From JASHPR01 sp963842355 (GTDB taxonomy: Bacteria; Actinomycetota; Actinomycetes; Streptosporangiales; Streptosporangiaceae), in contig CAWJGC010000011.1 in assembly GCA_963842355.1 (NCBI GenBank), positions 434,001-498,000 on the forward strand: a DNA stretch of 64,000 nucleotides, in the 5' to 3' direction. The number at the start of each line of letters is the position of its first letter. Within the stretch, counting starts at the first letter, position 1. This document shows, piece after piece, positions 17,782-26,675 of this stretch. Under the pieces are notes generated by a model that searched no databases, was not told where the DNA came from, and was given only the letters and a program-made list of their open reading frames with translations. The position numbers and the translations under genes were made by a program.

Positions 17782-20139
17782 CGCCCAGGCCCTGGCGCTC
17801 GACTCGTCCCTGCTCGCCGAGCTGCTGGGGCAAGCCGACGCGCGAGAGCTCCTCGACCCGCAGATCGTCGGGGACTGCGAACGCGACCTGCAGCGCCTTC
17901 CGCCCCGCCGGGCCTGCCGTGACCTGGAGGCGGTCGCCGACATGGTCCGGGCGGTCGGCCCGCTGTCGGCCGCCGAGACCGAGGAGCGGTGCGCCGAACC
18001 GGGGGCCGCGCCGGGCTGGCTCGCCGAGCTGGCCGCGCAGCGCCGGCTGATCGAGGTCAGGGTCGCGGGTGAGGAGCGCTGGGCCGCGGTCGAGGACGCC
18101 GGACGGCTGCGGGACGCGCTGGGGGTGGCGCTGCCGCCCGGGGTGCCCGAGGCGTTCACCGAGCCGGTCGGCGACCCGCTGGGCGACCTGGTGGCCCGGT
18201 ACGCCCGCACGCACGGGCCGTTCACCGCGGCTGCGGCCGCGCAGCGGTACGGGCTGGGCGTCGCGGTGGTCACCGGCACGCTGCGGCGCCTGGCCGCCGA
18301 GGGCCGCTTGGCCGAGGGCGAGTTCCTGCCCGGCGGCCGCGGGACCGAGTGGTGCGACAGCGAGGTGCTGCGCCTGCTGCGCCGCCGGTGCCTGGCCAAG
18401 CTGCGCCGGGAGGCCGAGCCTGTGCCGCCCGCCGTGCTGGCGAGGTTCCTGCCCGCCTGGCAGAACGCGGCCCGCCCGGCCGACCGGGAGCGGCCCGGCC
18501 GGTCTCGCCGTCCGGCGGGACCCGATGCCGTCTACGACGTGGTCGAGCAGTTGGCCGGGGCCGCGGTCCCCGCCTCGGCGCTGGAGGCGCTGGTGCTGCC
18601 CGGCCGGGTGCCGGGCTACTCCCCGGCGCTGCTGGACGAGCTGACCGCGGCCGGCGAGGTGGTGTGGTCGGGAGCGGGAGGCCTGCCCGGCGGCGACGGC
18701 TGGCTGGTACTGGCCCCGGCCGACGCCGCGCCGCTGCTGTTCCCCGAGCCCGGCGAGATCACGATGACGCCGCTGCACGAGGCGGTCCTGGCCGCGCTGG
18801 ACGGCGGCGGCGCGCTGTTCTTCCGCGCCCTGGGCGACCGCGTCGCCGCGCGGCTAGGCGGCTCCGGCGCCGCAGCCGATCTGGCCCCGACCGATCAGGC
18901 GCTGGCCGCCGCGATCTGGGACCTGGTCTGGGCCGGCTGCTGACCAACGACACGCTCGCCCCGCTGCGCACCGTGCTCAGCACCGGCCGGCCCATGGCCG
19001 ACCCTGTGGCCGGCGGCACCGCGGCCGGCGGCACCGTGACGGGCGGCACCGTGACGGGGAGTACCGCAGCCGACCAGACCGCCGCCGCCCGGGCCGCGGC
19101 CCGGGCCACGGTCGCGGCGATGCTGGCCGACGGCAACGGCCTGGCCGGGGGCCCCGACGGCCCGCGCGCCGTCGGCCGGCCGGGCCGGGCCGGCCGCTGG
19201 ATCGCGCCGGCCGGGCTGGTTATCCCGGGAACGCGGGCCGGCCCGGACCGCGCCGGCCTGGATTCGGTCGGGCGGTGCTGCCGTCCCGGAGCGGACCGCC
19301 CACGGTCAGCGGCCGGTGGTCGCTGCTGCCGCCGGTCGAGCCCGATCGCACCAGGCGGCTGCACGCGCTGGCCGGCGCCCTGCTGGACCGGCACGGCATC
19401 CTGATCCGGGGCGCGGTGACGGTCGAGCGCGTGCCCGGCGGGTTCGGCGTGCTCTACCCGGTGCTCCGGGCCATGGAGGAGGCCGGCCAGTGCCGCCGCG
19501 GTTACTTCGTCGAGGGCCTGGGCGCCGCGCAGTTCGCCCTGGCCGGGGCGGTGGACCGGATGCGGGCCATGGCCGACCCATCCGCACCAGGCGCCCCGTC
19601 CGCACCAGGCGCCCCGCCGAGACCGGGCGAGCGGCCCGCGCCGGCCGGATCGGTCGTGGTGCTGGCCGCGGCCGACCCGGCGAACGCGTACGGGGCCGCG
19701 CTGCCCTGGCCAGCCCGGCCCGACGAGACACCGGGCGGGCACCGGCCGGGCCGCAAGGCGGGCGCGCTGGTGGTCCTGGCCGACGGCCAGCTTGTGCTGT
19801 ACGTCGAGCGCGGCGGCAAGACGCTGCTGTCCTGGACCAGCGACCCGGCCCTGCTCGACCCGGCCGCCGCCGCCCTGGCCGACGCCGTCCGCGAAGGCGC
19901 ACTGGGCCGGCTCACCGTCGAACGCGCCGACGGTGGCGGCGTCTACGACTCACCGCTGGCCCGGGCCCTGGAGGCGGCTGGCTTCCGCCCCACCCCTCGC
20001 GGCCTGCGCCTACGCGGCTAGAGCTTCCGCCGACCGCCGCGCTGTCTGACGCGATCAAGGAAGGCTGGGCCGATGCAGCCGACCGGGCCGCCCTGACGAA
20101 CGGCCCGGTCGTAGTGCTCGCCGAGGATGCTGGACCTCG

Positions 20140-20253
20140 TTACCTGCTCTTGCGCTGCGCCCGGCTGAGCTTACCGGGGCGCTTGATCATCACCATGGCG
20201 ACGATGGCGGCGGCCACGGTCATCGGGATAAGGAACATCCTCATCTTCCGCAC
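20140..20253 (-). CDS. Small single-pass membrane peptide
   Basis: 37 aa from GTG 20253 (VRKMRMFLIPMTVAAAIVAMVMIKRPGKLSRAQRKSR); a GGGGGGAT purine run lies 3 bases upstream. One transmembrane helix (~6-22) with a basic C-terminal tail. Similar tiny membrane proteins are common in actinomycetes, but I cannot assign a family or function. ATG 20244 is an alternative start. Confidence 0.5.
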   Translation of the reverse strand: MRKMRMFLIPMTVAAAIVAMVMIKRPGKLSRAQRKSR

Positions 20254-20364
20254 GAATCCCCCCTGACTACGATGTGAATCGTACGGCTGCCGGATACCCG
20301 CCTGGGACGGCAGCAAAACGGCCTGCCCGCTCACGGATCCGGAACGCGCCATTCTCCGGCCGCT

Positions 20365-20412
20365 ATGAATGTGGGATCAGTGCACTTCCTTGTGCAGTAA
20401 CGCCACATTCAT
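20365..20412. terminator. Nested hairpin between lhr and the lyase gene
   Basis: Outer stem ATGAATGTGG (20365-20374) with CCACATTCAT (20403-20412); inner stem TGCAC (20381-20385) with GTGCA (20392-20396). Placed between convergent genes, about 20 bp past the stop of the minus-strand lyase; likely a bidirectional terminator. Confidence 0.65.
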
Positions 20413-20432
20413 CACCGGCTCCGCGGACGGCT

Positions 20433-21884
20433 CTAGATAGCCGCCAGCGCAGGCAGCAGCCCGCCCGCCTCGGCCAGATCACCGTCGAGCGGCCGGTCCG
20501 CGGTGTCGGCCGGCAAGGCGCGCAGGGCCAGGTCGAACGCCTCCGCCAGCGCGGCCGAGGCCGGGCGGAGGCCGCGCAGCCGCAGCGCCCGCACCGCGCC
20601 GACCAGCTCGCAGGCCAGCACGATCCGGTACGCGGCGACCACGTCGGTACTGGCCCGGGCCGACTGGGTGGAGAACCCGGCGTGCTCCTCGACCCCGCGG
20701 GACAGCACGGCGGTGCCCAGCGCCGCGGGCGCGGCCAGCCTGCGGATGTCGGCGATCGCGGCGTGAGACACGTACTCCAGCATCATGATCCCCGAGCTGG
20801 GGGACGGGTCGGTGGCCAGGAACGGGTTCAGCCCGGTGAACGCCGGCTCGACCAGCGTGCCGAGCCGCGCCGCCGACAGCGCCGCGGTCTGGAAGATCGC
20901 GGCCCGCGCGGCATCGAGGGCCAGCCCGACATAGGCGGTGTGGAAGTTCCCGTTGTGCCAGGCGGTCTCGCCGGCCACGTCGATCAGGGGGTTCTCCGCC
21001 GCGGCGTTGACCTCGATCGTGATCGTCTGCTCCGCGCCGTCGACCGCATCGACCGTCGGCCCGTGTACCTGGGGGAAGGCCCGGTATCCGTAGGGATCCT
21101 GGAGCCGCGCGGCCGGCCCGTGGTCGCCGGCCAGCAGCCTTCGCATTACCTCGGCCACGGCCTGCTGGCCGGGGTGCGGGCGCGCCCGGTGCACGGGCGC
21201 GGCGTAGGGCTCGGTCGAGGCGCTGGTGGCCAGGTGCGAGAACGCGGCCACGGGCATCGCCGCCCGCAGCAGTTCGCGCAGGTCGTGGCAGGCGAGAGCG
21301 GCCTCGCCGAGCGTCGCGGCGTTGCTGGAGATGAACGCGAGGGCGTCGGCCGACTGGAGCGCGAAGCGTGGCGGACAGGCCGGACCGGAAAGCCACTCCC
21401 GCTCGCCGAGCAGGCAGAGCGCGGTCACCGCCAGCGCGGTCAGGTCGCCCGTGCCGATCGCCCCGTACACCGGGATCGGGGGCGACAGCCCGCGGTTGAC
21501 GCATTCAACCAGCACGTCCAGCACGCCGGGATCGACTCCCGAGCCGCCCGCCGCGATCTGGTTGGCCCGGACCACGAGCATCGCCAGGCCGAGTTCCCCG
21601 GCCACCAGCGGGCCGCCGCCGCCCGCGTGGCTGCGCACCAGCCGCAGGCCGTGCCCGGCGGCGTCCTCCGCGGCCACCCTCAGCCCGTGGTTGGCGCCCA
21701 CGCCGGTGGTCCGCCCGTACACCTCGCGGCGGCCGACGATCGCGGCGGCGACCTCGGCCGCGGCCCTGGCCCGTTCCCGCCCCGGCCCGGCCAGCCCCAC
21801 GCGTACCTGCCGCCGTCCCGCGGCCGCGACCTGGCCGCAGGTCAGCGACCGACCGTCGAGCATGAGGACGGCTTGGACCACCAC
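20433..21884 (-). CDS. Aromatic amino acid lyase (HAL/PAL family) with non-canonical MIO loop
   Basis: 483 aa. The family removes ammonia from His, Phe or Tyr using an MIO group made from an Ala-Ser-Gly triplet. Fold-wide motifs are present: VYGRTTGVGANHG (N-terminal Tyr loop), SSNAATLGEAALACHDL, QDPYGYRAFPQVHGP, NAAAENPLID and HNGNFHTAYVGLALD. The MIO region, normally G-S-V-G-A-S-G-D-L, reads GAIGTGDLTALA: Ala-Ser is replaced by a single Thr, so a standard MIO cannot form. It may use a variant cofactor or have another role. GTG 21884 follows a G-rich ribosome binding site. No hut or PAL pathway genes are adjacent. Substrate unknown. Confidence 0.8.
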   Translation of the reverse strand: MVVQAVLMLDGRSLTCGQVAAAGRRQVRVGLAGPGRERARAAAEVAAAIVGRREVYGRTTGVGANHGLRVAAEDAAGHGLRLVRSHAGGGGPLVAGELGLAMLVVRANQIAAGGSGVDPGVLDVLVECVNRGLSPPIPVYGAIGTGDLTALAVTALCLLGEREWLSGPACPPRFALQSADALAFISSNAATLGEAALACHDLRELLRAAMPVAAFSHLATSASTEPYAAPVHRARPHPGQQAVAEVMRRLLAGDHGPAARLQDPYGYRAFPQVHGPTVDAVDGAEQTITIEVNAAAENPLIDVAGETAWHNGNFHTAYVGLALDAARAAIFQTAALSAARLGTLVEPAFTGLNPFLATDPSPSSGIMMLEYVSHAAIADIRRLAAPAALGTAVLSRGVEEHAGFSTQSARASTDVVAAYRIVLACELVGAVRALRLRGLRPASAALAEAFDLALRALPADTADRPLDGDLAEAGGLLPALAAI

Positions 21885-21968
21885 GCACCCCCCAACCGAT
21901 GGCCCACGATAACCGGAGTGCGGCGTTGCGCGGCGATGCGGTGGCGTATTTGCCGTTCTGGCGGTTTT

Positions 21969-22600
21969 TCAGGGGCTGGACACGGAGGCCAGCAGCTCGC
22001 CGCGGGCCTGGTCGACGGCGGCCCGGATCGCCCCGCGCAGCACCGGGTTGCCGGTCACGCTGGTCGCGGCGACATGCGGCCGGGTCGGGCTGATCCGGGC
22101 CACCTCGGCGGCGACGCGCTCGGCCAGCGCGGTGCCGCCGCCCAGGCCCACCTCGCCGCCGAGACCGGTCGCCGGGTGGCTGACGTCCTGCGGCAGCGGC
22201 ACGCCGGGCACAGGCAGGTAGCCGATCTCGCCGGCCGCCCCGCCGACCCCACGGTGCAGCCGCCCGTCGAGGACGATGGCCAGGCCGATGCCGATCCCGA
22301 TCCAGACCAGGACGAAGTCGTCGGCCCCGGCGGCGGTGCCGGTCGCCCGCTCGGCCATCGCCGCCAGGTTGACGTCGTTCTCGATCGTCACCGGCCCGCG
22401 CCCGCCCGCCTGCTCTCCGGCCACCCGGACCAGGCCGCGCTCCTCGAGCCGGGCCAGCAGCTGCGACGCGGTGACCTTGGAAAGACCGGTATGCACGCCG
22501 AGCTGCGCCCGCGTCGGCGGGCCGACGGCCAGCAGCAGCTCAGTGCTGCGCGGTCGTTGAGCTCGCGCAGCAAGCTGGGTGTTCCTGGCCGTCGCTCCAT
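21969..22600 (-). pseudogene. ROK family regulator remnant
   Basis: N-terminal winged helix from ATG 22600 (MERRPGTPSLLRELNDRAA), then after a frameshift near 22540 THTGLSKVTASQLLARLEERGLV, and the ROK core VTIENDVNLAAMAERATG, WIGIGIGLAIVLDGRLHRGVGGAAGEIGYLP. The shift is repaired by one extra base. Between GGRGP and VTIENDVN roughly 120-130 residues of the sugar kinase-like domain are missing, which no sequencing indel explains. ROK repressors control sugar uptake genes; this one is almost certainly inactive. Confidence 0.75.
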
Positions 22601-22924
22601 GGCGCCCCCTCCGTGGCTATGGGTACCGTACGGCGGCCGGCCGGGACCCGCCGCACCGGGTCGGCCGCCCGCACCCGGGCCACGCGGCCCTCGGCGCGGT
22701 CGACGACGTGGCCCTGACCGAGGCCGGGTACCGCGCTCTCGGCGGGGAGTGCTCCGCAGGCCTTGGCCCGCACCACGATCGCGGCCTTCAGCACCGATCC
22801 GCTCCAGGGCGGACGGTTCCCGCCGCGGTGGCACGCGCCGCTGGGCGCTCTCGGGAGCTCTCCGCTCGCTGATAACGTGTGCCGGTCACCCGGTCAGGTG
22901 CCTTTTGCCTGCATAATGCTGCAC
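22601..22924. other. Intergenic region before the Rrf2 gene (324 bp)
   Basis: No gene supported. Open frames on both strands lack motifs. At its 3' end TGCATAATG gives a plausible -10 (22912-22917) placed so that transcription would begin at or next to the Rrf2 start codon. Confidence 0.4.
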
Positions 22925-23380
22925 ATGCGTTTGTCCGCACGCGCCGACTATGCCCTGCGCGCCGCCATCGAGCTGGCCGCCGCCAGCGGCGGCGGCCGCC
23001 ACGTCACCGCCGACCAGCTCGCCCGGACCCAGGGCATTCCCGGGAAGTTCCTCGAGGCCATCCTCACCCAGCTCCGCCGCGGCGGGCTGGTCCGCAGCCA
23101 GCGCGGGCCGGACGGGGGCTTCTGGCTGGCCCGGCCGGCCTCGGAGATCTCGCTGGCCGACATCATCCGGGCGATCGACGGGCCGCTCCTCGGCGTCCGC
23201 GGCGAGCGCCCGGAGAACCTGGGCTACGTCGGCGCGGCGGAGCCGCTCCAGACGGTGTGGATAGCGCTGCGCGCTAACGAGAGGGCGATACTCGAGGACG
23301 TGACCCTCGAACACATCGTGTCCGGGCACCTGCCGGACCGAGTGGTGAAACTGGCCGACGACCCGCGCGCATGGGTCTGA
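22925..23380 (+). CDS. Rrf2 family transcriptional regulator without cluster cysteines
   Basis: 151 aa. Winged-helix regulator: MRLSARADYALRAAIELA start, recognition region GIPGKFLEAILTQLRRGGLVRSQRGPDGGFWLARP, then SLADIIRAIDGPL. Family members such as IscR and NsrR bind an Fe-S cluster through three cysteines; this protein has no cysteine, so it must sense something else (compare CymR). No ribosome binding site precedes ATG 22925 and a -10-like CATAAT sits 7 bases upstream, suggesting a leaderless mRNA; ATG 22916 is the alternative start. Convergent with clgR. Confidence 0.85.
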   Translation: MRLSARADYALRAAIELAAASGGGRHVTADQLARTQGIPGKFLEAILTQLRRGGLVRSQRGPDGGFWLARPASEISLADIIRAIDGPLLGVRGERPENLGYVGAAEPLQTVWIALRANERAILEDVTLEHIVSGHLPDRVVKLADDPRAWV

Positions 23381-23386
23381 CTCCGG

Positions 23387-23842
23387 TCAGACGGGGACCA
23401 TGTCCTTGATATCGCTGATACCGCGCGTGACCTGCTCGAACTCGGGCTGGTTGGCGCCGGCCGCGAACCTGGCCTGGTCCGCCGGGGCCATCTTCCTCGT
23501 GGCCGCCTGACCGAGCCGGATATTGTCGGCCGAGACGCCAGACTCGGGCACCACGGCCACCTCGTGCGACGGCTCCCGCACGCCGGCGAAGACCGGCTCG
23601 CTCTGCAGTTCCGCCAGGGCGAAGCTGTCGGACACCTCCCTGAGCACGTGTGACAGCGGCGCGCCCAGCGCACCGCAGATCGAGGCCAGCAGCTCGGAGG
23701 ACGCCTCCTTCTGACCGCGTTCCACCTCGGAGAGGTATCCGAGCGATACGCGCGCAGCGGCAGACACTTCACGGAGGGTGCGACCCTGCCGCAGACGCAG
23801 CCGCCGCAGCGCGTCACCGAGCAAGTGACGAAGCAGGACCAT
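23387..23842 (-). CDS. clgR: XRE-family regulator of Clp protease genes, ClgR
   Basis: 151 aa. Cro/CI helix-turn-helix at ~9-65: LLGDALRRLRLRQGRTLREVSAAARVSLGYLSEVERGQKEASSELLASIC, the near-invariant ClgR sequence. ClgR activates clpP, clpC, lon and related genes in actinomycetes. The location directly after cinA-pgsA-rimO is its usual one. The C-terminal part (~95-151) is longer than in many homologues. Start ATG 23842 with GGGAG upstream. About 110 bp separate it from cinA, so it may have its own promoter; ClgR usually activates itself. Confidence 0.88.
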   Translation of the reverse strand: MVLLRHLLGDALRRLRLRQGRTLREVSAAARVSLGYLSEVERGQKEASSELLASICGALGAPLSHVLREVSDSFALAELQSEPVFAGVREPSHEVAVVPESGVSADNIRLGQAATRKMAPADQARFAAGANQPEFEQVTRGISDIKDMVPV

Positions 23843-23950
23843 CGTCGCACTCCCTTCCCGAGGCCGTTCGCTGACTCCCTCCACCGTACCTGTCCTTACG
23901 GACCGTGCGGGAGAGGGCATAGCCGCGTGTTCAGTGACGTAACACTGTAA

Positions 23951-24463
23951 TCATATGCTCTCTTCCCGCAGGACGCCGATCAGCAGGCCGAGCGACCGCT
24001 CGACGGTCGCGGCGCGGATCTCGGGCCGGCCGCCGGAGAGCGCGAGTGACCGCACCGTGGTGCCCCGGCCGGTGCTGACCGCGATGTGCACCGTGCCCAC
24101 CGGCTGGCCGTCGGCCGGGTCAGGGCCGGCCACGCCCGTGGTCGCGGCGCCGACCCCCGCGGCCAGGCGGCCCCGCGCCCCCTCGGCCATCGCCGCCGCC
24201 ACGGCGGGATGCACCGCGCCGTAGCGGTCAAGCAGCGCGGAAGGAACACCGAGCAGCGCTGCCTTCAGTTCGGTCGCGTAGGCCACCACCCCGCCCCGGA
24301 ACGCCGCGGACGCACCCGGGATCGCGGTCAGCGCGGCGGAGAGCAGCCCGCCGGTGAGCGATTCGGCCACCGCGACCGTCTCGTGCCTGGCCACGAGCAG
24401 TTCGATGACCTCCCGGGCGAGCGCAAGGTCGGGGCCCAGGTCACCTGCCCCGGCGTGGCTCAC
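23951..24463 (-). CDS. cinA: Nicotinamide-nucleotide amidase (CinA C-terminal domain, PncC)
   Basis: 170 aa, just the CinA-C domain. It hydrolyses nicotinamide mononucleotide to nicotinate mononucleotide for NAD recycling. Signature AVAESLTGGLLSAALTAIPGASAAFRGGVVAYATELK and ATTGVAGPDPADGQPVGTVHIA. The N-terminal MoCF-like domain of full CinA is absent, as usual in this lineage. It lies 31 bp after pgsA in the rimO-pgsA-cinA operon. Confidence 0.92.
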   Translation of the reverse strand: MSHAGAGDLGPDLALAREVIELLVARHETVAVAESLTGGLLSAALTAIPGASAAFRGGVVAYATELKAALLGVPSALLDRYGAVHPAVAAAMAEGARGRLAAGVGAATTGVAGPDPADGQPVGTVHIAVSTGRGTTVRSLALSGGRPEIRAATVERSLGLLIGVLREESI

Positions 24464-24494
24464 GGGGTCCCCCCGGCCCCGGCCGCGGACCCGC

Positions 24495-25130
24495 TCACCG
24501 CGGAACCGCGCGCCGCAGCCGCACCGCCCGAGCCACGTAGTCGACCCCCGTCACCACGGTCACGACGAGCGCGGCCGCCATCACCACGACGCGCGCGACA
24601 CCGAACGGCCCGGGCAGTATGTACAGCCCGATCGCGATCACCTGGAGCAGGGTCTTGATCTTGCCGCCCCGGCTGGCCGCGATGACGCCCCGGGAGATGA
24701 CCCAGAAGCGCAGGGCGGTGACGCCCAGCTCGCGGAACAGGATCACGCCCGTCACCCACCACGGCAGCTCACCGAGAGCCGACAGCGCCACCAGCGCTGA
24801 CCCCGTGAGGGCCTTGTCCGCGATCGGGTCCGCGATCTTGCCGAAGTCCGTGATCAGGCCGCGCCGGCGCGCCAGTTCGCCGTCGAGGAAGTCGGTCGCC
24901 GAGGCGATGCCAAACGTCGCGCAGGCCGCGATGCGCAGGACGTCGCCCCCGGAGACCAGCAGGAGGATGAACACGGGCACCAGGCACAGGCGGAGCACGG
25001 TCAGTGCGTTAGCGATGTTGACCAGGCCTGGCGGTGCGGCGGCGCCTGCCGCCCCGAGCCCGCGTTCCTCCGCCGCGTCAGCCTGACTCAACGCCCCGCG
25101 CGCCTCTCGCCGGCCCGGCCGCGGAACCAA
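24495..25130 (-). CDS. pgsA: CDP-diacylglycerol-glycerol-3-phosphate 3-phosphatidyltransferase
   Basis: 211 aa. Makes phosphatidylglycerol phosphate, precursor of PG and cardiolipin, at the membrane. CDP-alcohol phosphotransferase signature DGxxAR-x8-G-x3-D-x3-D: here ATDFLDGELARRRGLITDFGKIADPIADKAL; note Glu in place of the usual second residue after DG. Several membrane helices (VLRLCLVPVFILLLV, GVILFRELGVTALRFWVI, VVVMAAALVVTVV). ATG 25130 would overlap rimO by 53 bp; a TTG at 25091 or a later start is possible, as the conserved part begins near VNIANALTVLRL. Confidence 0.9.
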   Translation of the reverse strand: MVPRPGRREARGALSQADAAEERGLGAAGAAAPPGLVNIANALTVLRLCLVPVFILLLVSGGDVLRIAACATFGIASATDFLDGELARRRGLITDFGKIADPIADKALTGSALVALSALGELPWWVTGVILFRELGVTALRFWVISRGVIAASRGGKIKTLLQVIAIGLYILPGPFGVARVVVMAAALVVTVVTGVDYVARAVRLRRAVPR

Positions 25131-26616
25131 TGGCCTCGGCCAGCAGGTCGGCGCCCTCGGTGCCCGTCACCCGGGCCCGGACCACGTCGCCGACGCGGAG
25201 GCGGCTGCTGGCCCGCACCTCGGTGGCCCCGTCGACCTCGGGGGCCTGGTGCGCCGCGCGGCCGCCGTACCGCCCCTGGCCGCCGGGCTCCTCGATGAGC
25301 ACGTCGAGGATCTCGCCCGTGCGATCGGCGGCCCGCTGGGCCATAAGCTCGTCGGCCAGGTCCGCGAGGTCCTCGACCCGGCGCGCGATCTCGTCGTCCG
25401 GCAGGTGGCCGGGCAGGGACGCGGCCTCGGTGCCGTCCTCGTCGGAGTAGCCGAAGATGCCGATGGCGTCGAGCCGGGCCTCGACCAGGAACCGCTGCAG
25501 CTCGGCCACGTCGGCGTCGGTCTCCCCGGGGAAGCCCACGATGAAGTTGGACCGCACGCCGGCCTCCGGGCACGCCTGCCGGATCTGGCCGAGCAGCGCG
25601 CCGAAGCGCTCGCGGTCGCCGAACCGGCGCATGGCCCGCAGCACGCGGCCGCTGGCGTGCTGGAAGGACAGGTCGAAGTACGGGGCCACGCCGGGGGTGG
25701 ACGTCATGACCTGGACGAGCCCCGGCCGCAACTCGGCGGGCTGCAGGTAGCTCACCCGGACCCGCTCGATCCCCGGCACCGCCGCCAGGTCCGGGAGCAC
25801 CGCCTCCAGCAGCCTCAGGTCACCCAGGTCCTTGCCGTAGGAGGTCGAGTTCTCGCTGACCAGGAACAGCTCCCGCACGCCCTGCGCCGCCAGCCACCCG
25901 GCCTCGTCGACCAGGTCCTGCGGCGGGCGGGACACGAACGCGCCGCGGAACGACGGGATCGCGCAGAAGCTGCACCGGCGGTCACAGCCTGATGCGATCT
26001 TGAGCGGCGCCACCACGCCGCCGTCCAGCCTGCGCCGCAGCACCCGCGGTCCCGACGGCGGGGCCACGCCCGGCGGGAGATCAGGCAGGACCGTGCCGAC
26101 GGCCGTGCCCGCGGCCGTTCCGTGTCCCGGGATATGCCCGCCTCGTCCGCCCGGCCCGCTCGCGCCCGCCTGCCGCCGCGTCGGCGAGACCGGCAGCAGC
26201 CGCCTGCGGTCGCCCGGCTCGTGCGCGGCCCACCGCTCCCCGGCCAGCACCGCGTCGAGCCTCGCGGCGATGTCGCCGTAATCGTCAAAGCTCAGGATCT
26301 GCGCCTCGGGCAGCGCCTCGGCCAGGTCGGAGCCGTAGCGCTCGGCCAGGCAGCCCGCCGCCACGACCTTGGCGCCGGCGGATCCGGCGCTGAGCAATTC
26401 GTCGATGGACTCCTGCTTCGCGGCCTGGATGAAGCCGCAGGTGTTGACCAGCACCACGTCGGCGTCGGCGTCGGCGTCGGCGGCCAGGGTCCACCCGGCG
26501 GCCTCGAGCCGGGCCGCCAGTTCCTCGGAGTCGACCTCGTTCCGCGCGCAGCCGAGCGTGACCAGGCTCACCCGGCGCCGGGCGGCGCCGGCGGCAGGGA
26601 AATGGCTCGATGACAC
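25078..26616 (-). CDS. rimO: Ribosomal protein S12 methylthiotransferase RimO
   Basis: 512 aa. Radical-SAM enzyme that methylthiolates an aspartate of ribosomal protein S12. N-terminal UPF0004 domain VSLVTLGCARNEVDSEELAARL, NTCGFIQAAKQESID, AAGCLAERYG supplies the auxiliary cluster; the radical-SAM CxxxCxxC is CDRRCSFCAIPSFRGAF; then RVSYLQP, DLSFQHAS, FIVGFPGETDADV; a C-terminal TRAM domain follows. The VNTCGFIQ and CARNEVDSE sequences separate it from MiaB. Two low-complexity inserts: a DADADAD run from a GTCGGC repeat and a Gly-rich stretch near 150-185. Overlaps pgsA. Confidence 0.93.
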   Translation of the reverse strand: MSSSHFPAAGAARRRVSLVTLGCARNEVDSEELAARLEAAGWTLAADADADADVVLVNTCGFIQAAKQESIDELLSAGSAGAKVVAAGCLAERYGSDLAEALPEAQILSFDDYGDIAARLDAVLAGERWAAHEPGDRRRLLPVSPTRRQAGASGPGGRGGHIPGHGTAAGTAVGTVLPDLPPGVAPPSGPRVLRRRLDGGVVAPLKIASGCDRRCSFCAIPSFRGAFVSRPPQDLVDEAGWLAAQGVRELFLVSENSTSYGKDLGDLRLLEAVLPDLAAVPGIERVRVSYLQPAELRPGLVQVMTSTPGVAPYFDLSFQHASGRVLRAMRRFGDRERFGALLGQIRQACPEAGVRSNFIVGFPGETDADVAELQRFLVEARLDAIGIFGYSDEDGTEAASLPGHLPDDEIARRVEDLADLADELMAQRAADRTGEILDVLIEEPGGQGRYGGRAAHQAPEVDGATEVRASSRLRVGDVVRARVTGTEGADLLAEAIGSAAGPARGARGVESG

Positions 26617-26675
26617 ACCGGCAGACTACGATAACCCGGCCCGTGGCATGGCACCCGCGGCGGCCGTCCGCCGGG

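Noticed and set aside
22540..22794. Possible N-terminal fragment of an alcohol dehydrogenase on the minus strand (MLKAAIVVRAKACG)
   Set aside because: Similarity is limited to a few residues and the frame then overlaps the ROK start; not supportable.
20274..22916. 880-residue plus-strand frame opposite the lyase and ROK genes
   Set aside because: No recognisable domain; the minus strand encodes clear lyase and ROK sequences.
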